Positions 24,803 through 33,072 of a stretch of DNA of 39,104 nt are shown here, one piece after another. The stretch is from a virus: the IMG/VR virus record IMGVR_UViG_3300046011_011360, positions 1 through 39,104 of that record; one strand, written 5' to 3'. Below the pieces are notes generated by a model, which was not told the origin of the DNA, did no database searches, and saw nothing but the letters and a program-made list of their open reading frames with translations. Position 1 is the stretch's first letter; every line of letters begins with the position of its first letter. Made by a program: the position numbers and the translations under genes.

Positions 24803-25971
24803 TAGATCCCGAATTTCCTTTCAATTGATGCTATTCTTGATTCAAGATCCAGTAATTTAGGGGCGACTTCAACACCATTTGTTATTAACTTATCTGATTT
24901 TATTTGCTCAATTTCCAGAGTGTCCGGTATTGCAACTGAAGTCACATTTGGTTTGGTTCTCATGTATGGGGTGAGAGTTTCTTGTTTTGTTTCGGTTGGA
25001 GTAACATATTTTATAGTTTCTTCAGGGACAGAAGGAAGAGTAAATGATTTTACAGATGCCGATGTAGAGACATATCTTATATTTCCGATAAACAGATTTT
25101 TAGTCGTGTCGGTTTCTGGTTGTCCTGTTTTTTTGATTATTAATATTGAATTTGTGGTAGGATCTGTTCCGGTTATCTTTCCGGTTGATACTACGACAGA
25201 TCCATTCTTTTGAACAATATCTGAATCAATTAATGAAGTAATGTTTCCGGGGGAATCCAAAACCACATTTTCAACATAATCACCATGATCAGTTTTAAAT
25301 GTATCATAAAGATCAGGATAATCTTCAACATCTAAAACTTGTGGATTGGTGACATTTATAAATCCATCCGGTGGATTCTTTTCTTTTGTGAATGTGACAT
25401 CCCCGGGATTTCCTATTATCTCATATGTCAATGATGCAAGTCTGGAAACTTCATAACCAATATAATTCAAAACGATGCCATTATATTGAACAGAGCCAGA
25501 AGCACCGACCTTCACTCTTTGCATGACCGGTTTTATTATTCTTCCCGGAGTGGTTGGCTCAATCAATTGTAGTTTTCCGGGACAACCGTCGCTCAAGAAA
25601 AATATGTCAGATCCACCGCTTCCACCACCAGTAGCTGGATCTAGCTCCGCACAATTTCCAGTGTAACCGTTAATTACGGAATTGATATTTGGATATGTTA
25701 TCAATCCATTTGCAACTACGGTATACACGCCATTTTCTATTTTTTCGACTATGCCTACAACTTCGGCTGTCGAAGGATCTCTTGCGTCTGATGGCATGTA
25801 AAGATCCGTGCCTACATCATATCGTATGACAGAACCCAGGGTTACACCCGAAGAAATTCCGGCATCTGCACTTGATATCTTGAAAGCGACTCTTTTTGTG
25901 TCACTTTCTTCTCTTATGATCTGGGTGAGTATGGTTGATTGAATATTTGAACTTGTGGAGCAGGATGACAT
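24802..25971 (-). CDS. Tail fibre protein with beta-module shared with the 742-residue fibre
   Basis: 389 residues. Residues about 40-165 contain GVTLGSVIRYD, DARDPSTAEVVGIVEKIENG and IEPTTPGRIIKPV. This module also occurs in the next upstream gene (GVTAGKVVRLT, ADTPSNAEVLGIAID, TEPTTVGLVSKPI). The middle includes PPDGFINVTNPQVLDVEDYP, reminiscent of tail-collar proteins, and the C-terminus ends in a short coiled coil (LLDLESRIASIERKFGI), a likely trimerisation element. A Gly/Ser linker (GGGSGGS) splits the module. I infer a fibre or fibre-connector subunit. Confidence 0.65.
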   Translation of the reverse strand: MSSCSTSSNIQSTILTQIIREESDTKRVAFKISSADAGISSGVTLGSVIRYDVGTDLYMPSDARDPSTAEVVGIVEKIENGVYTVVANGLITYPNINSVINGYTGNCAELDPATGGGSGGSDIFFLSDGCPGKLQLIEPTTPGRIIKPVMQRVKVGASGSVQYNGIVLNYIGYEVSRLASLTYEIIGNPGDVTFTKEKNPPDGFINVTNPQVLDVEDYPDLYDTFKTDHGDYVENVVLDSPGNITSLIDSDIVQKNGSVVVSTGKITGTDPTTNSILIIKKTGQPETDTTKNLFIGNIRYVSTSASVKSFTLPSVPEETIKYVTPTETKQETLTPYMRTKPNVTSVAIPDTLEIEQIKSDKLITNGVEVAPKLLDLESRIASIERKFGI

Positions 25972-25982
25972 GGTTTTTCCTA

Positions 25983-28211
25983 TTAATAGATTGTCGTATC
26001 GGCATCAGCCACATAATGGAAACCTACAAAATCAAACCAACAATAACTTGTGTATGGGACAAAATTAAAGTCTGCTTGTGTTTTTCTCACATTTGATATT
26101 GGATTCACTGAGAAATTATTTCCATTCCATCTTTGGACTGGAGCTGCACCAAAAGCAATTGCGCAATTTTTAATTCTTGTAGCGAACAGTGTGTTATCTT
26201 TGCTGTCATACCACAAGGTGTCCGTTGGGCTAGCAGTGTCTTTGAATGATATTTCGCCAGTATTCCCCTTCAGTGAATAAATTGTCACTTCTGGAGTTCT
26301 AGTCATTCTATACTTCATCGTATGAGAGAGAATAACACTGTTTGGGGATAATATTCCCAAATTACCCCTGTTTGTTTCTATCGTATCAGTACCGGTTTTT
26401 TCATCTGGTCCATAACTTCTCTGATAAAATTCTGCTGCTCTGGAATAATCTTCAGCAAAACTTACCATTGTCGGTGTTGATGCTGTCGAACCATCTTCCA
26501 ATATGAATTGAGCAAATTCATATGTTCTTCCATTATTCCTCAATCCAATACCCATCAAGAAATATGAAACAGCAGCTGAACTTGCAGTTGGACCCACAAA
26601 GGTTGCACTGTATCTACTCCAATTGCTAGCTATGGCAGAAGTATGTGTTGCATGTGTGATACCATTGATATATCCTGAAGTGCTGGTGTATTGTGTTGAA
26701 TTTATGGTGAACGATCCAGTTCCACCTATGGTTCTTGCATAGAAAGAGAATGTTAATTGTTTGTTTGCAATTGTTCTTGGATCTTCTATTACATTGTAGA
26801 AGTTTGATACCAGACTTGAATCTGTAGTGTTTTTTATCAATGAAATGTAATAATTTGGATATCCCAAAACATCTGTTTGTGTTTTGGGAGAGAAAGATTT
26901 TCTTTCTCCGGTGAATCCTCTTTCACCGCTTGCACCCCACATTATCCATCTGTCCGCAATGTATTTTTTGTTGGGGGTTGTGCTTGCCGTGATTCCGTAT
27001 GCAGCAGAGACACCCAATCCTCTTTGCCATAAATTCAAGCTACCATTGATTAAGTAATTTTGGAATCTAGTTCCACCTGCGCCAGATATTGTGGTAAAAA
27101 TTTGTGAGGGAGAATCGATGTTCAATACGAGATTATTCCCGGAAACATTTCCAACAACAATGACATCAGTTGTTGGTTTTTTCTGAGTGAATGTTCCAGT
27201 CGGCTCCAGATAAACAACACCAGAATCCAGTGATCCCCATCCATCCAAGCTTGAAATGTTGTTTATCACAGATCCGCTTGTGTTTACCTTTAATGTAATT
27301 TTTGCTCCAACTGTACTGTCGTATGCCCCAACATATTCACTCACTATTCCAATAATTTTTTCGACAGGTGTCAAACTAGTTGCTTTGAAATATAAAGGAG
27401 TTCCAGAAATAGAGGTATATGCTGTTGAATATGATGGTTTTTCAATATCAACAGCAATCAATGCCCCAGGTCTCATTTCGAAAGATGTCTCTGCTTCACC
27501 TTTTGATTCTACTTCTATGAGCACGCTAGAATTAAACAAATAAGATCCAGAAGCTCCACACGAACCCTGAATGTACTGGCCTCTATATGGGAGTATATTT
27601 CCCTCAATCGTTCCCATGCCAACAAGGATTGGTTTTGAAACCAGTCCAACTGTAGTGGGTTCCGTTCTGGTAATTCCACCAGCAATGACCGGATCAACGA
27701 AATAGACACAGCCAGAAGTCAATCCACCTGTTATCAAGTTTGAAGCAAGAGTTGATCCAGAGACTTTACCAGCGACCGCAACTATCGTTCTTGTGGCATT
27801 TACATCTATTGCTATTCCAAGGACTTCCGCGTTTGAAGGGGTGTCTGCTTTTGCAAGAGTCAATCCTCCTGTGCTGGTGAGCCTAACTACTTTTCCTGCG
27901 GTGACTCCCCTTGAAATGTAGTTTCCGGTAATTTCTACAGCCAATCCAGATAATCTACTACTACCCAGAGAAACCGATCCTTCAAAAGCAACATTTCCAG
28001 AGAATGTTATAGCTTTTGTAATTTTATTTGAAATTTCAAATGTATATCCACCGTCAGACTGGTATGAGAAGGTTATTCCATCACCAGCAAGAGGTCTGGA
28101 TATAAGAGCGTTATTCAGCTTTCCCAATACAGAATCATTATATTGATTGAACCAATCCCTGAAAGAAGCCGTTACACCAAGAGAAGTTATACCGTTTTGA
28201 AATATGGGCAT
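25983..28211 (-). CDS. Large tail fibre protein with carbohydrate-binding-like domain
   Basis: 742 residues. Order: N-terminal attachment region (1-95, FQNGITSLGVTASFRDWFNQ), beta-module copy 1 (about 100-215), copy 2 (about 245-365), then a jelly-roll-like domain (383-590) starting FQNYLINGSLNLWQRGLG with YIADRWIMWG and KQLTFSFYARTIGGTGSF. NGxxxxWQRG...ADRW is a common signature of carbohydrate-binding-like modules in phage fibres. The C-terminal 150 residues (SFAEDYSRAAEFYQRSYG onward) are the conserved end of the same family. It is the most likely receptor-binding fibre in the window. AGGAAT precedes the start. Confidence 0.78.
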   Translation of the reverse strand: MPIFQNGITSLGVTASFRDWFNQYNDSVLGKLNNALISRPLAGDGITFSYQSDGGYTFEISNKITKAITFSGNVAFEGSVSLGSSRLSGLAVEITGNYISRGVTAGKVVRLTSTGGLTLAKADTPSNAEVLGIAIDVNATRTIVAVAGKVSGSTLASNLITGGLTSGCVYFVDPVIAGGITRTEPTTVGLVSKPILVGMGTIEGNILPYRGQYIQGSCGASGSYLFNSSVLIEVESKGEAETSFEMRPGALIAVDIEKPSYSTAYTSISGTPLYFKATSLTPVEKIIGIVSEYVGAYDSTVGAKITLKVNTSGSVINNISSLDGWGSLDSGVVYLEPTGTFTQKKPTTDVIVVGNVSGNNLVLNIDSPSQIFTTISGAGGTRFQNYLINGSLNLWQRGLGVSAAYGITASTTPNKKYIADRWIMWGASGERGFTGERKSFSPKTQTDVLGYPNYYISLIKNTTDSSLVSNFYNVIEDPRTIANKQLTFSFYARTIGGTGSFTINSTQYTSTSGYINGITHATHTSAIASNWSRYSATFVGPTASSAAVSYFLMGIGLRNNGRTYEFAQFILEDGSTASTPTMVSFAEDYSRAAEFYQRSYGPDEKTGTDTIETNRGNLGILSPNSVILSHTMKYRMTRTPEVTIYSLKGNTGEISFKDTASPTDTLWYDSKDNTLFATRIKNCAIAFGAAPVQRWNGNNFSVNPISNVRKTQADFNFVPYTSYCWFDFVGFHYVADADTTIY

Positions 28212-28216
28212 TTATT

Positions 28217-28948
28217 TTATTCCTGTGGAACTTCCACATTATTCATATACAATAATAAATTGTCATCTGTATCTATTTTCTTTAAAATGGGGCTGAAATT
28301 TGCAGTATTGCCGTTCATTGCCCAAACAGGATCTGAAAGTTTTACCCGTATTCTGTCGGCTCCAGCCGGAGCACCTAGATTCGGGATAACTGAACCACTG
28401 GAATTGTCATATAACGATGGATCATCTGTGGGTTTGATGGTTTCATATGTTGCAATAAATCCAAATTCGTTTTGACTACCGTTTGGAATTGTAGAAACCG
28501 AGATATCGGATGTGTATCCTTGATTCAAATAAACCCAATGTTTGAGGTTACTTTCATTAACAGTGACTAGATACCACCCTTTTCTCACGAAAACTTGTTT
28601 ATCGTCGGAAGCGACTAAGTTTTCAATGGTATTTTTTCCATCGAATTTTGGATAAATTGGAGTTGTTCCATCCCATCCCGGACCATACACTTCATTCTTC
28701 CATGACATATTAAAAACAGGCCAAGAAGAAATCATGGTTGCAGTCAATGTTTGATTCATCACTGCAATTTCCTGAATCTCATTCAATTCTGATGCCTGAA
28801 GAGGCAATCCCGGTTTGAATCCAAGGAGACAATAATTACTGGCTGTAGTTCCTTGAATCTGTGATAATGTTATTCTGCTCCAATATGGAGTAGTGTTTAG
28901 TGGAAAGGAGTTGCCTAAAGGACCTAATGTAAAAGGAAATGCCGACAT
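28217..28948 (-). CDS. Baseplate/fibre connector-like protein
   Basis: 243 residues. PGLPLQASELNEIQEIAVMN (about residues 48-67) resembles the FxPG..vqa.ELn.lQ motif of DUF4815-type baseplate-fibre connectors found in many T4-like phages. The middle is rich in aromatic residues (SWPVFNMSWKNEVYGPGWDG) and the C-terminus ends in acidic loops. It lies between the small virion-like gene and the large fibre, with GAGG before the ATG. The connector role is inferred from this motif and the neighbourhood. Confidence 0.55.
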   Translation of the reverse strand: MSAFPFTLGPLGNSFPLNTTPYWSRITLSQIQGTTASNYCLLGFKPGLPLQASELNEIQEIAVMNQTLTATMISSWPVFNMSWKNEVYGPGWDGTTPIYPKFDGKNTIENLVASDDKQVFVRKGWYLVTVNESNLKHWVYLNQGYTSDISVSTIPNGSQNEFGFIATYETIKPTDDPSLYDNSSGSVIPNLGAPAGADRIRVKLSDPVWAMNGNTANFSPILKKIDTDDNLLLYMNNVEVPQE

Positions 28949-28955
28949 TTATACC

Positions 28956-29342
28956 TCATTTCTTGAAAATCAAGAATGTTGCTACTTTTTCTGGAATAAA
29001 TCCTTCAATATCCGGAGAAGGAAAGTTTATGCTTGTTTTTTGGGTAACTAAAGGAGAACCTGAAGCAAATTTTACTGGAGTCCTGTCAAGTTGTTGAACA
29101 AAATAAAAATTCCCGTCATCGAGTAGCAGTTCATTGTTCAATTGTAATTTTTCTGGATTTTTTGTTATGACTTCTGCAATAGACTGTGTTGATCCAGCCG
29201 CTCCGGTTCCCAATTTAAAATATACGGGTTTTATTATGAATGAATCTCCCGGACTGTTTTCATCCGCAATTGCTGGTATGTTTTTACCCGGTGGAATATT
29301 GTATGATTCGCTTGTAGTTAAACTTGGGCTTGGTGCTGCCAT
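28956..29342 (-). CDS. Small protein of the baseplate/fibre operon
   Basis: 128 residues, not recognised. Pro/Ser-rich N-terminus (SPSLTTSESYNIPPGKNIPA), then a probable beta domain with FIIKPVYFKLGTGAAGS and LQLNNELLLDDGNFYFVQQL. No membrane segment, cysteines absent. AAGGA precedes the start, 10 bases after the gp8-like stop. Position suggests a baseplate or fibre accessory protein. Confidence 0.6.
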   Translation of the reverse strand: MAAPSPSLTTSESYNIPPGKNIPAIADENSPGDSFIIKPVYFKLGTGAAGSTQSIAEVITKNPEKLQLNNELLLDDGNFYFVQQLDRTPVKFASGSPLVTQKTSINFPSPDIEGFIPEKVATFLIFKK

Positions 29343-29352
29343 TTTATTATCC

Positions 29353-30756
29353 TTATACTGGAACTGGGACTGTCGTTAATCCTAAAGTCAAAACCGAAGT
29401 TGCTTTTAGTAATTGATATTCATTATCATTTAGACCATCAGTTGCCAAAGTATTATCGGCTTCTATTTTCACATCTTTCAATAATCCATACCTCGTAAAA
29501 TTGCGAAGATAAGAACCATTCTGTTGTAACATTGTATTTGTGATTGAAACTTTGACGCAAGTTTCAAGATTGTTTAACATTGAAACTGGATTTTCTGGGA
29601 AATCTTCCGGTGCAACATTTACTTCAATTAAATTGTTCAGGATGCTGTTTTCAAGACCAGAAATGACAGGAATTGCATCTCCATTGACATAATTCTTTCC
29701 TCTGGAAATCAATCTTATTCCTGTCACTCTATGTCTTTGTTCATCAATATATTCGGTTATCAGTTGTGCTTTTGCACCACTTCCGGTTATTGAATCAAAG
29801 GTAATTTCTGGATTTGATATTGATATAATTTTGTCATTTTCACTCAATCCGCCCAAATTTATGAATACAGACAGAATTTCTGACGGATCTGACCAATCTT
29901 GATAATTCGCATAAATGTGTCTAAAAAATCCAGATGTATTTAAATTGCCCAAATTTTTCTCTATTTGAGTTATTTTATCCGTTATGTCAATGGAGCAATC
30001 ACACGGAGAACATGTCGGATAAGAATCAAAAACGGTGACACCGGCTTTGAAAATATATTCGCAATTTAATTTTTTCGCCAATTCGTTGCATCTATAACAG
30101 GTTGCAACCGTTTTCACATAATATAAATCTCCCTTATCAAAAACGGTTCCAAGAGTATCTTTTGCTTCTGCTTTGGTGTAAAGGCAGCAAGTTCCATCCA
30201 CAGCATAATCGGCACCACATGCTTGTGAATATTTTTGTGTCAATGATGTTGAGGTTGCCTCTGTGGTATAGTCATCCAATGACATCACAGGTATTTTTGA
30301 TGTCGTGATTATGTCCATTTTTGTCGGATCGACAACAAACAATGCGTACCAGCTATATCCATCATCATAAGTCCTTAGCCCATTAACATGTGATGGCGCA
30401 TATATTGAAGGTTGTTTTCCTCGTATTGAACTGTCTGATCTGTTGTTTGTATTATCACTAACACAAAGGTAGGCAATACTATTGACAGGATTAAAAACCA
30501 GAGTTCTATTATTATTGTTTGTATTGGAGTTCCAGGGTGAAAGAACTATTCTGGTGGACCAGTCAAGTCTGTCGGTAACAAAATTCACATCGTTTTCCCT
30601 GACTCTATACAAAATATTGACATCATTAGCCCAATCAAAAGAATTGGGATTATCGTCGGGTCTTATCTGTGGATCTCCACCGAGATAAAAATGCCACTTT
30701 CTAGCTTCTTGTTTCGTGTAATTGAGATATTCTTTGTTTAAGTCGCTGCTTGCCAT
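29353..30756 (-). CDS. gp8-like baseplate wedge protein with cysteine-rich insertion
   Basis: 467 residues (T4 gp8 334). WANDVNILYRVRENDVNFVT, TLVFNPVNSIAYLCVSDNTN and GLRTYDDGYSWYALFVVDPT follow the layout of gp8-type wedge proteins (a segment with x-x-V-Y-x-C-L-x-N and later GDGYxWxYLF). Residues about 180-260 hold a dozen cysteines (DGTCCLYT, CYRCNELAKKLNC, CSPCDC). T4 gp8, as I recall it, also has a short Cys-containing EC..LGG stretch at this place. The second half (IISISNPEITFDSITGSGAK) is unlike T4. A late promoter precedes it. Wedge identity is moderate. Confidence 0.55.
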   Translation of the reverse strand: MASSDLNKEYLNYTKQEARKWHFYLGGDPQIRPDDNPNSFDWANDVNILYRVRENDVNFVTDRLDWSTRIVLSPWNSNTNNNNRTLVFNPVNSIAYLCVSDNTNNRSDSSIRGKQPSIYAPSHVNGLRTYDDGYSWYALFVVDPTKMDIITTSKIPVMSLDDYTTEATSTSLTQKYSQACGADYAVDGTCCLYTKAEAKDTLGTVFDKGDLYYVKTVATCYRCNELAKKLNCEYIFKAGVTVFDSYPTCSPCDCSIDITDKITQIEKNLGNLNTSGFFRHIYANYQDWSDPSEILSVFINLGGLSENDKIISISNPEITFDSITGSGAKAQLITEYIDEQRHRVTGIRLISRGKNYVNGDAIPVISGLENSILNNLIEVNVAPEDFPENPVSMLNNLETCVKVSITNTMLQQNGSYLRNFTRYGLLKDVKIEADNTLATDGLNDNEYQLLKATSVLTLGLTTVPVPV

Positions 30757-30780
30757 ATGATTATTGATGCCTTCGGTCTT

Positions 30781-30788
30781 TATTTATG
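30781..30788 (-). promoter_or_regulatory. Late promoter of gp8-like gene (CATAAATA)
   Basis: CATAAATA on the minus strand, 25 bases before the ATG at 30756. It overlaps the first codon of the divergent RuvC-like gene if that gene starts at 30786. It should start the baseplate and fibre operon. Confidence 0.62.
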
Positions 30789-31367
30789 CACCAAATACAT
30801 AATTATATGGTGATCGCTGGTATAGATTATAGTATGACATCCCCGTCAATTTGCGTGTACAACGGATCGACGGGTAGTTTTTCATTTAATCATTGTAAAT
30901 TTTACTTCTTGACAGACAAGAAAAAATTTGCGACAAACTTCCTCAAGAACATAAAAGGAGAGGAATTTGCTTTTTACAGTGGTGATTATATGAGATTTGA
31001 TACGATCTCTGACTGGGCTATGAAGTATCTCAGGGGAATTGACCAGACCTGTATTGAAGGATATGCTTTTGGAGCCAAAGGAAAGGTATTTCATATAGCA
31101 GAAAATACAGGAATCCTAAAGTATAAAATATTTCAGGCACAGATACCTTTGGAGATTGCACAGCCATCCGCAGTCAAAAAAATGGCTACCGGAAAAGGAA
31201 ATGCAACCAAAGAGGACATGCATGCTTCATTTTTCAGGGAAACAGGGATAGATCTGATTTATTTTATGACACCCGGAAAAAATGACTGTGTAAGCCCAGT
31301 TTCAGACATAGTTGATTCTTATTATGTCTGTAAATACTTGTTTGAAAAAATCAAGACTGAGGCTTGA
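30786..31367 (+). CDS. RuvC-like Holliday junction resolvase
   Basis: 193 residues from ATG 30786; an in-frame ATG at 30807 (MVIAGIDYS) gives the usual start of the family and is equally possible, as neither has a ribosome-binding site. RNase H-fold motifs: AGIDYSMTSPSICVY with D14, CIEGYAFGAKGKVFHIAENT with E91, and SPVSDIVDSYYVCKYL with D174 and D177. Proteins of this type resolve branched DNA before packaging; T4 uses the unrelated endonuclease VII (gp49) for this. It is the only plus-strand gene here, divergent from the gp8-like gene and overlapping the lipoprotein gene by 17 bases tail to tail. Confidence 0.85.
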   Translation: MHQIHNYMVIAGIDYSMTSPSICVYNGSTGSFSFNHCKFYFLTDKKKFATNFLKNIKGEEFAFYSGDYMRFDTISDWAMKYLRGIDQTCIEGYAFGAKGKVFHIAENTGILKYKIFQAQIPLEIAQPSAVKKMATGKGNATKEDMHASFFRETGIDLIYFMTPGKNDCVSPVSDIVDSYYVCKYLFEKIKTEA

Positions 31368-32181
31368 TCTCACTCAGTTTTCTCAAACCGTTTTTTTCTT
31401 TTATTTTGGCTACTACTTGTTTTGTTATGTCAGATTGAACACGATCTGCTATGCCATCTTTTCCGAACAATTTTTCTCTTTCATGATCGGTTATTGTTTC
31501 TTTTAGAATTTCAATCATCTCTACAATTTCTTTGACGGCAAGGGTTACGGTATTTGCGCGATATATTCCCCATATTAGATAAACAATTCCACCAACAAAC
31601 GAAATAACCAGAATAATTCCTCCAACTTGGGCGATTTGTTCCATATAATATTGACTTGCGGCGGCAAATCCGACCATCATTGTTCCGATCATCATGATGG
31701 AAGATCCGAACAGCCTATTACCCAGCAGGAAAGCCACCACAGCCCCTCCAACGATTGCGGCAAACCCGAGGACCCAGAACATGGTGATGTAGCCATAAAG
31801 CTTCTCAAGGGCTTCCAGACGCTTGGAATTGATGAGATCTTTTAATTTAGCAAGTTCATCTTCATTTTTCTTTACTTCATCTATTACTTTTGCAAGTTTA
31901 TCATTTTCTTTTTTAATGGTATTTGAAGATTCTATGATATTTTCAGCTTTATTTTGAATCGCGTTTGAAACTTTTAGATCTGCTATTCCCTTTGTTTCAT
32001 CTTTTATCACAGTCGCATCATATGTTATCATGTCAGAACTGGTTCTTATGTCTTCCAAGACATCTTCAAGGTGTGGAGGTGTGGTGGATGCAACTGGAGT
32101 TATGGCAACAGGAATAGTTTTAGACTTGCACCCAAACACTAATATCCCAAAGATGACACACAGAAATGCAATTTTTTTCAT
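31351..32181 (-). CDS. Predicted lipoprotein with coiled coil and three transmembrane helices
   Basis: 276 residues. N-terminal signal MKKIAFLCVIFGILVFGC with a lipobox cysteine at 18 (VFGC). Residues 60-125 are a charged coiled coil (NTIKKENDKLAKVIDEVKKN). Three hydrophobic helices follow: about 129-155, 159-177 and 185-207. The C-terminal 65 residues are basic and soluble. This layout, lipid anchor plus helices, would place it in the inner membrane with periplasmic coiled coil, as expected for a host takeover, superinfection-exclusion or lysis protein. Not recognised in any family. ATGA overlap with the preceding gene. Confidence 0.72.
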   Translation of the reverse strand: MKKIAFLCVIFGILVFGCKSKTIPVAITPVASTTPPHLEDVLEDIRTSSDMITYDATVIKDETKGIADLKVSNAIQNKAENIIESSNTIKKENDKLAKVIDEVKKNEDELAKLKDLINSKRLEALEKLYGYITMFWVLGFAAIVGGAVVAFLLGNRLFGSSIMMIGTMMVGFAAASQYYMEQIAQVGGIILVISFVGGIVYLIWGIYRANTVTLAVKEIVEMIEILKETITDHEREKLFGKDGIADRVQSDITKQVVAKIKEKNGLRKLSEIKPQS

Positions 32182-32804
32182 TTTATTTCTCTCTTTATTA
32201 TTTTTTTCTTTCTTTGTGTGATATTCATGGGTGGACTGTATCCTGCAAGGGCGGTATTTGGTTCTCCCACTTGTGGATTTGAAAAACCACCACCCGCTAC
32301 ATTTCCGATCCCTGCAGATCCCTCGCCGTCTTCCAGAAGAATATCCAATGATTTTTCAAGTTCTTCTAAAAATAATCTTTCATCTCCACCAAGTTCAACA
32401 CATTCAAACGCCATTGCTCTTGCCGCAGTCTGAATATAACCAAATTCTGATTTATATCGGTTTGCAGGCAATGCATTGACTAATCTCTTTATTCCAATGA
32501 CCAATCTGGTGAATGGGCTGAGAATTGATGCTTCGCTGTTAGTTAGTTCTTCTTCTTTTTTGAGCAAATTTCCGTTTTCATCAATAAGTTTGGCTTTATA
32601 AGCTTTCATCGATGTGAAAGGCTTGATGATTTCGGACATTAATTTATACACCGTAAACGAGGTTACGATGGCAGACCAGCTTTCGTTTAACGAATTTCCT
32701 TCAAAATTTGGTCTATCCTGTGATCCCTTGGAATTAAACTCAAATCTATTTCCGGAATCTGTCTGGGAAGTATTTGAAGATAATGAAGGAAGGATTTCAG
32801 ACAT
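32178..32804 (-). CDS. Unknown protein ending in a gp23 N-arm-like motif
   Basis: 208 residues. The body is helical (FTVYKLMSEIIKPFTSMKAY; FGYIQTAARAMAFECVELGG; LFLEELEKSLDILLEDGEG). Residues 171-191 match residues 62-82 of the capsid protein gp23 at 18 of 21 positions, including NPQVGEPNTALAGYSP. A Leu-Leu-Glu before it (ILLE/DGEG) could be a gp21 cleavage site. A basic tail (QRKKKIIKREIK) follows. It starts inside the previous gene (118-base overlap) with GGAA 8 bases upstream. Possible roles: head-internal, vertex or scaffold-binding protein; none is shown. Confidence 0.68.
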   Translation of the reverse strand: MSEILPSLSSNTSQTDSGNRFEFNSKGSQDRPNFEGNSLNESWSAIVTSFTVYKLMSEIIKPFTSMKAYKAKLIDENGNLLKKEEELTNSEASILSPFTRLVIGIKRLVNALPANRYKSEFGYIQTAARAMAFECVELGGDERLFLEELEKSLDILLEDGEGSAGIGNVAGGGFSNPQVGEPNTALAGYSPPMNITQRKKKIIKREIK

Positions 32805-33070
32805 GAATGATATTCCGGTTCTAACTTGAAAAAAAGAATTCTACTGCAGGCTTCTGGACCAAAAACATTGTTCAATATGATTATATGATTTAGAATCAGT
32901 CTTTCTTTCAGAGAATCCTTTTTTTCAAATTTATTTAGGAGTCTTTTTATGTATTTTATTCTCTCTAAATCTTCCATGAATTCCTCCATGTTTTTACATG
33001 CAGGATTTTCATAAAATTTCATGGCGAAGAGCAGGAAATTATCTTGTGTCAATGGATCTCTGAACCTCAC
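32687..33070 (-). CDS. Conserved T4-like phage protein of unknown function (GTG start)
   Basis: 127 residues starting at a GTG with GGAG 7 bases upstream. The sequence pattern (FRDPLTQDNFLLFAMKFYEN; LERIKYIKRLLNKFEKKDSL; RLILNHIIILNNVFGPEACS; LEPEYHSCLKSFLHYLQ) belongs to a family common in T4-like marine phages, all-helical and without a known role. Homologues end in a similar IDLSLIPRDHRIDQILKE segment, which supports the full length here despite the 118-base overlap with the next gene. Confidence 0.75.
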   Translation of the reverse strand: MRFRDPLTQDNFLLFAMKFYENPACKNMEEFMEDLERIKYIKRLLNKFEKKDSLKERLILNHIIILNNVFGPEACSRILFFKLEPEYHSCLKSFLHYLQILPRQIPEIDLSLIPRDHRIDQILKEIR

Positions 33071-33072
33071 AA

